Source: JACQFZ01 sp045810625
Lineage (GTDB): Bacteria; Pseudomonadota; Gammaproteobacteria; Acidiferrobacterales; Sulfurifustaceae
Assembly (NCBI GenBank): GCA_045810625.1
Contig: JBJMVQ010000022.1
Coordinates: 1 to 52,126, forward strand
Direction: 5' to 3'
Length of the DNA: 52,126 nucleotides
Positions 34,501 through 42,725 of this stretch are shown piece after piece; the first letter of the stretch is position 1, and every line of letters begins with the position of its first letter. Position numbers and translations under genes: made by a program. The notes beneath the pieces were generated by a model. It searched no databases. It was not told the origin of the DNA and saw nothing but the letters and a program-made list of their open reading frames with translations.

Positions 34501-35022
34501 ATGAAAGAGCTGCGCGCCGCGGTCAACGTTTCCGGGCGGCAGTTCAACGAACCGCACTTCGTCGACATGATTGCGCACCTGCTCGAAGAGACCGGGCTCC
34601 CGCCCGATGCGCTCGAGCTCGAAATCACCGAAAGCGTGATCATGAAGAACGCCGAGAAGACGGTCGCGCGCCTGCGCGCGCTGCACGCCATGGGCGTGCG
34701 CTTCGCGATCGACGATTTCGGCACCGGCTATTCGAGCCTGAGCTATCTCCGCCGCTTCGCCATTCACACGCTCAAAGTGGACAAGAGCTTCATCCGCGAC
34801 ATCACCGCCGACAGCGGCGACGTCGAGATCGTGAAGACCATCATCATGATGGCGCGCGGCCTCAAACTCTCGGTCATCGCCGAGGGCGTCGAGACGCGCG
34901 AGCAGCTCGTGTTCCTGAAATCCCACGGTTGTCACGCCGTGCAAGGCAACCTGGTGGCCCGACCGTTGCCGGCCGAGCGCTTGAACGAGCGCCTGGTCTC
35001 GGGCCGTCCCTGGCTCCCTTGA
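31558..35022 (+). CDS. PAS/GAF sensor GGDEF-EAL protein (c-di-GMP turnover)
   Basis: An 1154-residue cytoplasmic signalling protein with no membrane span. In order: PAS (about 35-160), PAS (161-285), GAF-like (295-455), PAS (470-590), PAS (598-720), GGDEF (720-885) and EAL (900-1145). The GGDEF motif is intact (RLGGDEF, 801-807) with an RxxD inhibitory site (RASD) five residues before it. The EAL motif begins at 931 (EALIRW), with NVSGRQF, LEITES, DDFGTGYSSL and AEGVET all present. So both cyclase and phosphodiesterase activities are possible. The ATG has no strong ribosome-binding site. Confidence 0.95.
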   Translation: MAKKSIAKERSSQDEETAPRVVRRPDSGDDWLSESQSALAPLLGNLPGMAYRCSGDRGAVAQYVSDGCFALTGYAAADFTSGARLYRDLIHPDDRERVRKETQEAVAGRRRYQLVYRISTASGEEKWACEQGRALYTPHGELRCLEGFITDITDRIQAEDRLRESEARFRSLVHLSSDWYWEVDAEIRMARFEGGHVERYREAFAKYLGKRPWELGFRDDAGNTSYRAVLDARLPFRDVILNRAAKDGTPRYVRMSGEPIFDGNGRFLGYRGIGRDITPQRQVEQATLRLGRMYATLSATNEAILRAQSADELYEKVCEAAVDGGKFVSTSVVVFEEGSPWAHVVASRGVGGDQLRAARVSLDPSRPEGRGLVGTAFRARKSAISNDYLTDPRMAPWREMGRSFGVASSAAIPLVRAAGQAIGVLLFYSTEKNAFDDEIVKLLERMAENVAFALDNFDRNRERKLAEQALRESEERFKSLTALSSDWFWEQDEEYRFTMLAYSQASTARYPVETVLRRRRWELAIYPDMTDADWAPLKQAQDARQPFQDFLIRGRRPDGQATWSMVSGLPVYDAQGNFKGYRGTGRDVTDRVRAEADMRKLSGAIEQTADCVMITDRDGTIEYVNAAFERTTGYTAAEAVGQKPSMLKSGVHGESFYERLWTAILAGETFSDVFVNRKKDGEVYYEEKTISPLRDSGGRVTHFIATGRDITERMQAQERLQHIAHHDALTGLPNRVLFLDRLNQALLRAQWQKRVVGVMFLDLDRFKNINDTLGHDTGDALLKAMAARLKGCVRASDSVARLGGDEFAVLLEDVAHAEDISTIAGKMLGAFTLPFAIQGHELFISASIGISMYPTDGTTPATLLKNADAAMYRAKDLGKNNYQFYSADMSAAAFERLTLESSLRRALEREEFVLHYQPQIDLTTGEVVAVEALIRWQHPEFGLLAPTQFISIAEETGSIVPVGEWVARKAMVQVRRWREAGMKELRAAVNVSGRQFNEPHFVDMIAHLLEETGLPPDALELEITESVIMKNAEKTVARLRALHAMGVRFAIDDFGTGYSSLSYLRRFAIHTLKVDKSFIRDITADSGDVEIVKTIIMMARGLKLSVIAEGVETREQLVFLKSHGCHAVQGNLVARPLPAERLNERLVSGRPWLP

Positions 35023-35217
35023 AAGAGAACCGGTCCGCTCAGAAGCATTTGCCTGCCGGCGCTGCTACGAACTCCATAACCGTTTGAGCCCCAGGTCTTA
35101 ATCGGTGTCGCCTTCCGGCGCCGGCCGAGCCGCTTGGCTCCTGTGTTACAGTAAGTTTCTGCCTGGGCTTTCGGCGCCCCGTTTAGCGGCCGCGCCCCAG
35201 GCCATAAAAGGGTGCGC

Positions 35218-37512
35218 ATGGAACGCCTTTCCCTCGCTTTCCGAGATCCGCGCGTGCGGCTGCGCGGCGTTTACGTCGCGGTGTTCGCGCTGGGCGTTCT
35301 GTTCTCGGTTCTCATCATCGCTTACAGCCAGGAAGTGCTGGATGGCTCGCGCCGTCTGGTGAACGCCGACCTGCCGCTGCTCAGCCGGATATCCGCACTA
35401 AAGGTGCAGGTCACCCGCGAGGAAGCGACGCTGTACGACTACTACGCGACGGGCGACGTCGCGCGTCTCGATCGAGACTATTCCGACGCGGACCGCCGCT
35501 CCGAGGAGCTGTTGGACGCGATCGAGCGCGACTTCGGCAACGTCGAGCCCATGCCCTCGATCCGCGCGTCGCTCGACAGTCTCGACGGTTTCGCGCGGCG
35601 CCTGCGCGCCGGGGGCGGCGACTCGGTGGACCTGGGGAGCGAGACGCATCCGCTGCTCGCGCGCGCGAGCGAGGTGGTGAACGACGTGCACGCGGAGCTC
35701 GACACGCTCGTCGGCCTCGTTGAGGCGCGCATTCGCGCGCATGTCACCGACCGTCAGGAAGCGGTCGCGCGCATGGCGCAGCTCGCGATTCTTTTCAGCA
35801 TGGCGATTTTTCTCGTCGCCATGCTCGCCGGTTACCACATCAACGCGTACCTGCGCGCCGCGGTCGAGCGCCGTCGGCTCGCGGTCTTCACCGAACGCAA
35901 CCCGAACCCCGTCATGCGCCTGGCGCTCGACGGCGAAGTGATCTACGCCAATGCCGCGGCCAACGATCTCGCGCGCCGCATGGGCGGCGCGAGTGCGCGC
36001 GTGCTGTTGCCGGAAGATCTCACGGAGCGCATTGCGGCGCTGCGCGGAGCGGCCGAGCGCTACGAGGTGTGGCGCTACGAGCGCGAAGGGCGCTCGCTCG
36101 AATGCGGCATTCATTTCCTGCCGGACCTCGACATTTTTCACGCCTACGTCAGCGACGCGACCGAGCGGCGCCTGAGTGAAGAGAAGCTCGTGTTCCAGGC
36201 GTATCACCATCCGCTCACCGGACTGCCGAATCGCCGGATGTTCGAGGAAGTGGTGGACAAGACGCTGGTCGGGTCGGAGCAGAGCGGTCTGCAGGCGGCC
36301 GTGCTCGTCATCGGTGTCGATCGCTTCAAAGTCGTGATCGACACGCTCGGCCACGCCGTCGGCGAGCAGGTGCTGCAGGCGATCGCCGCGCGGTTGACGC
36401 TGGCGCTCGAAGAGCTCGGCGACTACTCGCGCAACGCCGTGCTCTATCACTTCGAGGGCGACGTGTTCGCCGTGTTCGTGCACGGTGCGTCCGGCCCGCA
36501 GGCGCCGGTGCAAATCGCCGAACAGCTGGTGCAGCGCTCGTCGCAACCGTTGTACGTGGCGGGACGCGAATTTTTCCTGAGCTTCAGCATCGGTCTCGCG
36601 CTGTCGCCGGCCGATGGCACCAACGCGCAAGAGCTGATCAAGAACGCCGACTCCGCGAAGCAGGTGGTGCAGAACCAGGGCGGCCGCGGCTTCCGGCTGT
36701 ACAAGCCGGAAATGAACGCAAAGGCGGCGCATTGGCTCGTGCTCGAAGCGCATCTGCGGCACGCGATCGAGCGCGGCGAGCTGCGGCTGCACTACCAGCC
36801 GCAGATCGATGTGCGCAGCCAACACGTCGCCGCGCTCGAAGCGCTGCTGCGCTGGGAGCACCCGCGCTGGGGACTGCTGAGCCCGAAGGACTTCGTGCGC
36901 CTCGCGGAGGACAGCGGCATGATCGTGCCGATCGGCGAATGGGTGCTCGCGACGGCGTGCGCGCAAAATCGCGCATGGCGCGACCGCGGTCTGGTGGCGA
37001 CGCCGGTCGCGGTCAACATCTCCGCGCGTCAGTTCCGTCGCGAAGACCTGCCGAAGGTGATCGCGGACGTGCTCGCGCGGACCGGGCTGCCGCCCGAGGC
37101 GCTCGAGCTCGAGATCACCGAAAGCGTGGCGATGGAGGACGTCGAGCGCACCAGCGCGATGCTGCAGGAACTCAAGAATATGGGCGTTCGGCTCGCGATC
37201 GACGACTTCGGCACCGGCTTCTCCTCGCTCGCCTATCTCAAACGCTTTCCGATCGACAAGCTCAAGATCGATCAGTCCTTCATTGCGCAAGTGACCGGCA
37301 GCGACACCGACGCCGCTATCGTGCGCGCGATCGTCACGCTCGGGCATGCGCTCAAGCTCCGCGTCGGCGCCGAGGGCGTTGCGACCGCCGAGCAGCTCGC
37401 GCGCCTGCGCCAGTTCGGCTGCGACGAGGCGCAAGGCGAGCTGTACAGCCAGGCGGTATCGGTGCGCGAGATCGAAGCGTTTCTGCGCGTCCCGCAACGC
37501 GTCGGCGCTTAA
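35218..37512 (+). CDS. Membrane-bound sensor with degenerate GGDEF and intact EAL domain
   Basis: A 764-residue protein. TM1 is near 15-37, a helical periplasmic sensor covers 38-185, TM2 is near 188-210, a PAS-like domain covers 220-310, GGDEF 325-490 and EAL 500-755. The GGDEF motif is FEGDVF (412-417), so the diguanylate cyclase site is lost and it may act as a GTP-sensing module. The EAL motif is intact (EAL 541-543), with NISARQF, LEITES, DDFGTGFSSL and KIDQSFI; AEGV is present near the end. I infer a c-di-GMP phosphodiesterase. ATG at 35218 has AAAGGG upstream; GTG at 35212 is an alternative. Confidence 0.94.
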   Translation: MERLSLAFRDPRVRLRGVYVAVFALGVLFSVLIIAYSQEVLDGSRRLVNADLPLLSRISALKVQVTREEATLYDYYATGDVARLDRDYSDADRRSEELLDAIERDFGNVEPMPSIRASLDSLDGFARRLRAGGGDSVDLGSETHPLLARASEVVNDVHAELDTLVGLVEARIRAHVTDRQEAVARMAQLAILFSMAIFLVAMLAGYHINAYLRAAVERRRLAVFTERNPNPVMRLALDGEVIYANAAANDLARRMGGASARVLLPEDLTERIAALRGAAERYEVWRYEREGRSLECGIHFLPDLDIFHAYVSDATERRLSEEKLVFQAYHHPLTGLPNRRMFEEVVDKTLVGSEQSGLQAAVLVIGVDRFKVVIDTLGHAVGEQVLQAIAARLTLALEELGDYSRNAVLYHFEGDVFAVFVHGASGPQAPVQIAEQLVQRSSQPLYVAGREFFLSFSIGLALSPADGTNAQELIKNADSAKQVVQNQGGRGFRLYKPEMNAKAAHWLVLEAHLRHAIERGELRLHYQPQIDVRSQHVAALEALLRWEHPRWGLLSPKDFVRLAEDSGMIVPIGEWVLATACAQNRAWRDRGLVATPVAVNISARQFRREDLPKVIADVLARTGLPPEALELEITESVAMEDVERTSAMLQELKNMGVRLAIDDFGTGFSSLAYLKRFPIDKLKIDQSFIAQVTGSDTDAAIVRAIVTLGHALKLRVGAEGVATAEQLARLRQFGCDEAQGELYSQAVSVREIEAFLRVPQRVGA

Positions 37513-37520
37513 GAAGAGAA

Positions 37521-37701
37521 TGAACCGCAGAGGACGCGGAGGACGCAGAGGAAGGCAAGAGAAAGTTTCGCTCCTTTTCCCCGACGCCCTTTCGGTAAGA
37601 AAATCTGCTTCGGTACGATCAACCGCTGAGGGCCGGCCAAGGAGAAGACGAACGGGCGGGCGTCGTTCTCCTTTGCGTCCTTGGCTTCCTTCGCGGTTCA
37701 A
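37521..37701. repeat. Long imperfect inverted repeat, family copy 2
   Basis: TGAACCGC (37521-37528) and GCGGTTCA (37693-37700) are perfect outer arms; inward, AGGACGCGGAGGACGCAGAG faces CTTTGCGTCCTTGGCTTCC. It shares the ACCGCAGAGGAC and GCGTCCTT words with the repeat at 29620. No gene is inside. Confidence 0.75.
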
Positions 37702-37733
37702 TCACGATCAACGATCTGCGTCGAGGGCAGGGA

Positions 37734-38591
37734 ATGGACACAGACGACCGACACGTGCCGGCCGGTGTGACGCGCCGCGACTTCGTCGCCACGGCGCTCG
37801 CCGCCGGTTTCGCGCTGGCCGTGCGGCCGATTGTCGCGCAGACGGCGATCAAGACCGACACGCGCGGGTTGATTGCCGGCGAGGTGCGCATCCCGGCGGG
37901 CGATGCGGAGATCCCTGGATATCGCGCCATGCCGAAGAAGGGAGGACCGTTCGCGATCGTTCTCGTCGTGCAAGAAATCTTCGGTGTGCACGAACACATT
38001 CGCGACGTTTGCCGTCGGCTCGCGAAGCTCGGCTATTTAGCCGTCGCGCCCGAGCTGTACGCGCGCCAGGGCAATCCGGCGAAGCTCAAGACTGCGCAGG
38101 AGATCGTGGAGACCATCGTCGCGCGCGTACCCGACGATCAGGTCATAAAAGATCTCGACGCGACGGCGGCGTGGGCCGGTAAGAACGGCGGTAACGAAGA
38201 ACGCCTTGCCGTGACCGGCTTCTGCTGGGGCGGCCGCATCGTCTGGCTCTATGCGGCGCACAATTCGAAATTGAAGGCCGCCGTCGCGTGGTACGGCCGG
38301 CTCGCGGGGGGTACCGACGAGCTGCGGCCGAAGCAACCGCTCGATATCGCCGACTCACTCAAGGCGCCGGTGCTCGGGCTCTATGCCGGCGAAGATCAGG
38401 GTATCCCGGTGGAGACCGTCGACATGATGCGCGATGAGCTGAAGGCGAACGGCGGAAAATCGGAGATCGTTGTCTATCCCGATGCGGCGCACGGATTCTT
38501 CGCCGACTACCGTTCGAGCTATCGCAAAGACGCAGCGGAGGACGGCTGGAGGCGGATGCAACAGTGGTTCAAGCGCTACGGTGTCGCGTGA
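37734..38591 (+). CDS. Tat-exported dienelactone hydrolase family protein
   Basis: An alpha/beta hydrolase of 285 residues. A twin-arginine signal is visible (TRRDFVATALAAGFALA), with cleavage probably after VAQ near residue 37. The family's catalytic Cys is in GFCWGGR, the Asp in AGEDQGIP and the His in DAAHGFF; the Glu near the oxyanion hole is in VVQEIFGV. Dienelactone hydrolases hydrolyse 4-carboxymethylenebutenolide, but many exported members are of unknown substrate. The start at 37734 has only a weak GGGAATGG region upstream. Confidence 0.93.
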   Translation: MDTDDRHVPAGVTRRDFVATALAAGFALAVRPIVAQTAIKTDTRGLIAGEVRIPAGDAEIPGYRAMPKKGGPFAIVLVVQEIFGVHEHIRDVCRRLAKLGYLAVAPELYARQGNPAKLKTAQEIVETIVARVPDDQVIKDLDATAAWAGKNGGNEERLAVTGFCWGGRIVWLYAAHNSKLKAAVAWYGRLAGGTDELRPKQPLDIADSLKAPVLGLYAGEDQGIPVETVDMMRDELKANGGKSEIVVYPDAAHGFFADYRSSYRKDAAEDGWRRMQQWFKRYGVA

Positions 38592-38950
38592 CGCCGAGGC
38601 TGTATTGCACGAGCGCGCCGCGAGGTCGAACCGCCCGCCTCATCGCAGTCTTTCTTACTTTAGCCGTAATGCCCGGGCGCGCCCGTATTCCGATGAACCA
38701 TGATGGGCGCGCTCGCGCGCGATCTCTTTGGGGTTCTTTGGCCATGACGAACGACGGAAGCAGCAAAGCGAGCAAATTGATTGGGGTGAGTTTCGAAAAC
38801 GTGCTGTCCGCGAGGCGGTCTCGTGCGATCTCTACGAGGGTCCCATAGAATAGGGGCCAGGCCCATTCAAGGACGCTCCCGCGCGCGTGTGGTTGCTAGC
38901 GCGCAAGCGGACAGTCCCTCACCCGTAGGATAGCCGGCAACTGCCCCGTC
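38592..38950. other. Non-coding interval
   Basis: About 360 bp between two plus-strand genes. Only overlapping short frames without motifs are present on both strands. No hairpin with a T tract is seen after the hydrolase gene. No confident promoter can be named for the glycosylase gene. Confidence 0.4.
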
Positions 38951-39553
38951 ATGCCGAAGGAAGCGGATGTCTCCACGCGCCAAGCGCCGCGCCGTCCGAC
39001 CCGCGCGGAATTGCTGGCGGCGCGAAACAAATCGGTCCGCGACGTCATCGAGCCGGACCTCAACGTTTTGTTTGTCGGCATCAATCCCGGGCTCTACACC
39101 GCCGCCGTCGGTCATCACTTTGCGCGTCCCGGCAACCGCTTTTGGCCGGCGCTTCACGCCGCCGGATTCACGCCGCGTCTGCTTCAGCCGCACGAGGAGC
39201 GCGAGCTGCTGCAGTTCGGCTACGGCATCACCAACGTCGTGAATCGTGCGACCGCGGCGGCGGACGAGTTGGCGCGTGCCGAGATGATCGAAGGCGGCCG
39301 GCGGCTGACCGCGAAGGTGCGCCGCTATCGGCCGCGCGTCGTCGCCGTGCTCGGGCTCACCACTTATCGCGTCGCGTTCGAGCGGCCGCGCGCCAGCTTC
39401 GGGCGGCAGCCCGAGAATCTCGCGAACGCAGCGCTCTGGGTATTGCCCAACCCAAGCGGGCTCAACGCGCATTTCCGGCCGGCCGATTTCGCGCGCGTGT
39501 TTCGCGAGCTGCGGCGTGCCGCGGAATCGGAAGTCACGCATGACCGCGCATAA
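38951..39553 (+). CDS. mug: Mismatch-specific uracil/thymine-DNA glycosylase (Mug/TDG family)
   Basis: A base-excision repair enzyme of 200 residues that removes uracil, thymine or ethenocytosine from mispairs with G. The active-site motif GINPGLYTAAVGHHF (Asn45 region) and the second motif NPSGLNAHF are both present. An approximately 35-residue basic N-terminal extension precedes the core. Its stop overlaps the start of the aldolase gene by 14 bp. Confidence 0.93.
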   Translation: MPKEADVSTRQAPRRPTRAELLAARNKSVRDVIEPDLNVLFVGINPGLYTAAVGHHFARPGNRFWPALHAAGFTPRLLQPHEERELLQFGYGITNVVNRATAAADELARAEMIEGGRRLTAKVRRYRPRVVAVLGLTTYRVAFERPRASFGRQPENLANAALWVLPNPSGLNAHFRPADFARVFRELRRAAESEVTHDRA

Positions 39554-40208
39554 CGCTGTTGCGCCCGAAGTCGAAGGCGTCACCAAATTCGATCTGGTTT
39601 ATGCGGCGTCGCCCGCGCTGCCCGATGCCGTCCTCGCGCCGCTGATCGCCTGGCGCACCGTGCTATGGCGGCTCGGCGTCATCGGACAGGACCCAGCGCG
39701 CTACGGCGGCGTCGGCTTCGGCAACGTCAGCCAGCGGCTCGCGCCCTTTACGCGCGCGCGGCCGCGCTTCGCGATCACCGGCACGCAGACCGGCGCGGAG
39801 CCTGTGCTCGATGCACGGCACTTCGCGATCGTCACCGCCTGTGATCCGCGCCGCAACCGCGTCGTGGCCGAAGGGCCCGTGCCTCCGTCGTCGGAGTCGC
39901 TCACGCACGGCATGATCTACGCGCTCGATCCTGCGATCCGCTTCGTCTTCCATGGACATTCGCCGGAGATCTGGCGCGGTGCCGAGCGGCTGCGCCTGCC
40001 GTGTACCGCGCCGGACGTCGCGTACGGCACGCCGGCCATGGCGCAGGAGATGCGGCGGCTCTGGCGCGCCGGCGCCTTGCGGCGTCATCATGTGCTCGTG
40101 ATGCGCGGACACGAGGATGGCGTCATCGTGTTCGGACGAACCGCCGAGCAGGCAGGGCGGGCGCTCGTGCGCACTCTGGCGCTGGCGCTCCAGCGCTTGC
40201 CCGCATGA
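39540..40208 (+). CDS. Class II aldolase/adducin-family protein
   Basis: A 222-residue protein. The aldolase II fold shows FGNVSQRL, the zinc site HGHS, and the third His in RGHEDGVIVFG. Class II aldolases of this type (fuculose- or ribulose-phosphate-like) cleave sugar phosphates through a metal; here the TGTQTGAEP block is at the phosphate-binding position. The first two His are close (HGHSPEIW), as in the family. Substrate unknown. It starts inside the glycosylase gene, so the two are coupled. Confidence 0.82.
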   Translation: MTAHNAVAPEVEGVTKFDLVYAASPALPDAVLAPLIAWRTVLWRLGVIGQDPARYGGVGFGNVSQRLAPFTRARPRFAITGTQTGAEPVLDARHFAIVTACDPRRNRVVAEGPVPPSSESLTHGMIYALDPAIRFVFHGHSPEIWRGAERLRLPCTAPDVAYGTPAMAQEMRRLWRAGALRRHHVLVMRGHEDGVIVFGRTAEQAGRALVRTLALALQRLPA

Positions 40209-40534
40209 ACAGGATGTGTAAGCTATGCCGGCCAATAAGCGCACCGCGACCGCACCGCGAGCAGCATGGCCGGTTGCTGAGAAGTATCTTCAGCAGCCTG
40301 CGATGCGCCACAAGGATGTGCCGCATCGAAGATCAAACACGCAGATGTTGGATCTTCGGAGCGAGCGGCGGACCAGCATTCGTCGGGAGCGAATCGGGAC
40401 CGCGGAGCGCAGCGACGCGGGCCGCGCAGCGGCGAGCGCGAGGGAGGGCGCGAGCACATATGCGGCGGCGAAGCGAGCTGAGAAAGTCCGTGGATGGACT
40501 TTCTCGGCCACCGGCTGAGACGCGATAACTCCAG
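40209..40534 (+). promoter_or_regulatory. Structured leader upstream of the liv operon
   Basis: These 326 bp hold three hairpins: GCTGAGAAG with CTTCAGC (40276-40294), CGAAGATC with GATCTTCG (40327-40358), and the 10-bp perfect GAGAAAGTCC with GGACTTTCTC (40480-40505, 6-base loop). The last ends 30 bp before livH. No T tract follows, so it is not a simple terminator. A 97-codon frame crosses the region but has no ribosome-binding site or family match. Confidence 0.45.
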
Positions 40535-41449
40535 ATGGCCTATTTCCTCCAACAGCTTATTAATGGTGTGACCCTCGGCACGATCTATGGGTTGATCGCC
40601 ATCGGGTACACGATGGTGTACGGCATCCTCGGCATGATCAACTTCGCGCACGGGCAGATCTACACCATCGGCGCCTTCATCGCGGTGATCGTTTTCGTCC
40701 TGCTGCTCGCGAGCGGCGTGACCATCGTGCCGCTGGCGCTGATCGTCGTTCTGGTATGCGCGATGGGCTTTACCGCCGTTTACGGCTGGGCGCTGGAACG
40801 CATCGCGTACCGGCCGCTGCGCGACGCCCCGCGGCTCGCACCGCTGATTTCCGCGATCGGCATGTCATTCCTGCTGACGAATGCCATCGCTTACTTGCAG
40901 GGCGCGCGCGTCAAACCGATACCGCCCGTGGTTCACGGTAGTTTCAATCTTTTTGAACAGGACGGATTCGCGGTGCAGCTAAGCTATGCGCAGATCGTTA
41001 TCTGGGTCAGCACGATCGTGCTCATGGTCGCTTTCGGATACATCGTCACGCGCACGCGCTTTGGCCGTTCGCAGCGCTGCGTCGAACAAGACCCGGTGAT
41101 GGCGTCGTTGGTCGGCATCGACGTCGACCGTACGATATCCACCACGTTCGTCATCGGCGCGGCGCTCGCGGGCGTCGCCGGCATGATGGTAATGCTGTAT
41201 TACGGCATCGTCGATTTCTACATGGGGTTTCTCGCCGGCATCAAGGCATTCACCGCCGCGGTGCTCGGCGGCATCGGCTCGTTACCCGGCGCCATCCTCG
41301 GCGGCGTGCTGCTCGGTCTCGTCGAGTCGCTGTGGTCGGCGTACTTCTCCATCGAATATAAGGACGTCGCCGCTTTTTCGATTCTCGTGCTCGTCCTGAT
41401 CTTCCGCCCGACCGGGCTGCTCGGCCAACCGGAAGTGGAGAAAGTGTGA
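40535..41449 (+). CDS. livH: Branched-chain amino acid-type ABC permease LivH
   Basis: Inner-membrane permease of 304 residues with about eight spans. Family marks are QQLINGVTLGTIYGLIAIG at the N-terminus, GMINFAHGQIYTIGAF, and YRPLRDAPRLAPLISAIG. The motor-docking region is RCVEQDPVMASLVGID. Together with LivM it forms the membrane channel for branched-chain amino acids, though relatives carry urea or short amides. No classic ribosome-binding site is seen. Confidence 0.94.
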   Translation: MAYFLQQLINGVTLGTIYGLIAIGYTMVYGILGMINFAHGQIYTIGAFIAVIVFVLLLASGVTIVPLALIVVLVCAMGFTAVYGWALERIAYRPLRDAPRLAPLISAIGMSFLLTNAIAYLQGARVKPIPPVVHGSFNLFEQDGFAVQLSYAQIVIWVSTIVLMVAFGYIVTRTRFGRSQRCVEQDPVMASLVGIDVDRTISTTFVIGAALAGVAGMMVMLYYGIVDFYMGFLAGIKAFTAAVLGGIGSLPGAILGGVLLGLVESLWSAYFSIEYKDVAAFSILVLVLIFRPTGLLGQPEVEKV

Positions 41450-41450
41450 G

Positions 41451-42725
41451 ATGACCGAGTCAGTCGCACGCGGCTGGTCCATACGCTTCAAAGATGCAGC
41501 CTTCACCGCGGCGGTCGCGGCCATTCTCGCCTTTCCGATGATCGGTTTTCAGGCGGTCGACGAGCCACAGGGACTGCGCATCGCGACGCGTTTCGATTGG
41601 GCGGCGATGGTCGTCGTTGCCGTCTTCGTCCTGCGGTTGCTCTGGCGCAGCCTGCCCGCACCGCGCGCGCCGGCGCCGTTGCTCGGGGAGGCGCGCACGA
41701 CGCTCCAACGCTTCGTTCCGGTGCTCGTCTGGTTGGGTCTCGGTTTTGCCATCGCGCTGCCGTTCCTGCCGTTCTCGAGCCGCTATGTCATCGACGTCGC
41801 GACCACGGTGCTCATCTATGTGATGCTCGGCTGGGGACTCAATATCGTGGTCGGGCTCGCCGGGCTCCTCGACTTCGGTTATGTCGCGTTTTACGCGGTC
41901 GGCGCCTACAGCTACGCGCTGCTCGCGCTCGGTTTCGGCTGGTCGTTTTGGGAATGCCTGCCGTTCGCCGGTCTCATGGCGGCGGCTGCCGGACTGTTGC
42001 TCGGTTTCCCGGTGCTGCGACTGCGCGGCGACTACCTTGCGATCGTGACGCTCGGGTTCGGTGAGATCATCCGCATCATCTTGCTCAACTGGACGTCGTT
42101 CACCGGAGGTCCGAACGGCATCGCGGGAATACCGCGGCCGTCGTTCTTCGGCGCGCCGTTCACGCCCGACCCGCCGGAAGGCACGGTAGCGTTTCATCAG
42201 CTCTTGGGCCTCGATTACTCGGGCAGTCAGCGTGTGGTATTTCTCTACTTTGTTATCCTCGCGCTCGCGCTGATCACGAATCTCTTCACGCTGCGCATTC
42301 GCAAGCTCCCCGTCGGTCGCGCCTGGGAAGCGCTGCGCGAAAACGAAATCGCCTGCCGCGCGCTCGGCATCAACCCGCGTAACACCAAGCTCACGGCGTT
42401 CAGCATCGGCGCGATGTTCGGCGGATTCGCGGGCGCGTTCTTCGCGACGCGCCAGGGCTTCATCAGCCCGGAAAGCTTCACCTTCACGGAATCGTTCACG
42501 ATCGTCGCGATCGTCATCCTCGGCGGCATGGGAAGCCAGATCGGCGTGGTGCTCGCCGCGGTGATTCTGACGCTGCTCCCCGAGATCGGGCGCGAGTTCG
42601 CGCAGTTCCGCATGATCATGGTCGGTGCGGCGATGGTGTTGATCATGGTGTGGCGTCCGCGCGGCCTCCTCGCCTGGCGCGAGCCGACGCTGCGGCTGCC
42701 GCGCGCCGATCAACCGGCCCCATGA
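41451..42725 (+). CDS. livM: Branched-chain amino acid-type ABC permease LivM
   Basis: Second permease subunit, 424 residues. After an extra N-terminal part of about 95 residues, which includes two hydrophobic segments, the family core begins VLIYVMLGWGLNIVVGLAG. The blocks VLRLRGDYLAIVTLGFGEIIR and GRAWEALRENEIACRALGIN are typical. It starts one base after the livH stop; its TGA overlaps the ATG of livG. Confidence 0.94.
   Translation: MTESVARGWSIRFKDAAFTAAVAAILAFPMIGFQAVDEPQGLRIATRFDWAAMVVVAVFVLRLLWRSLPAPRAPAPLLGEARTTLQRFVPVLVWLGLGFAIALPFLPFSSRYVIDVATTVLIYVMLGWGLNIVVGLAGLLDFGYVAFYAVGAYSYALLALGFGWSFWECLPFAGLMAAAAGLLLGFPVLRLRGDYLAIVTLGFGEIIRIILLNWTSFTGGPNGIAGIPRPSFFGAPFTPDPPEGTVAFHQLLGLDYSGSQRVVFLYFVILALALITNLFTLRIRKLPVGRAWEALRENEIACRALGINPRNTKLTAFSIGAMFGGFAGAFFATRQGFISPESFTFTESFTIVAIVILGGMGSQIGVVLAAVILTLLPEIGREFAQFRMIMVGAAMVLIMVWRPRGLLAWREPTLRLPRADQPAP

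Noticed and set aside
31591..34944. A 1117-codon minus-strand frame across the GGDEF-EAL gene
   Set aside because: It has no family resemblance and arises from GC-rich third positions opposite a gene with clear PAS, GGDEF and EAL motifs.
32577..35087. An 836-codon plus-strand frame shifted inside the GGDEF-EAL gene
   Set aside because: Arg-rich out-of-frame reading with no domain; overlaps the true gene entirely.
35398..37701. A 767-codon minus-strand frame across the second EAL gene
   Set aside because: Same reason: composition shadow; its 5' end runs into the repeat at 37521.
40225..40518. A 97-codon frame in the liv leader
   Set aside because: No ribosome-binding site and no recognisable family; it is crossed by three hairpins.
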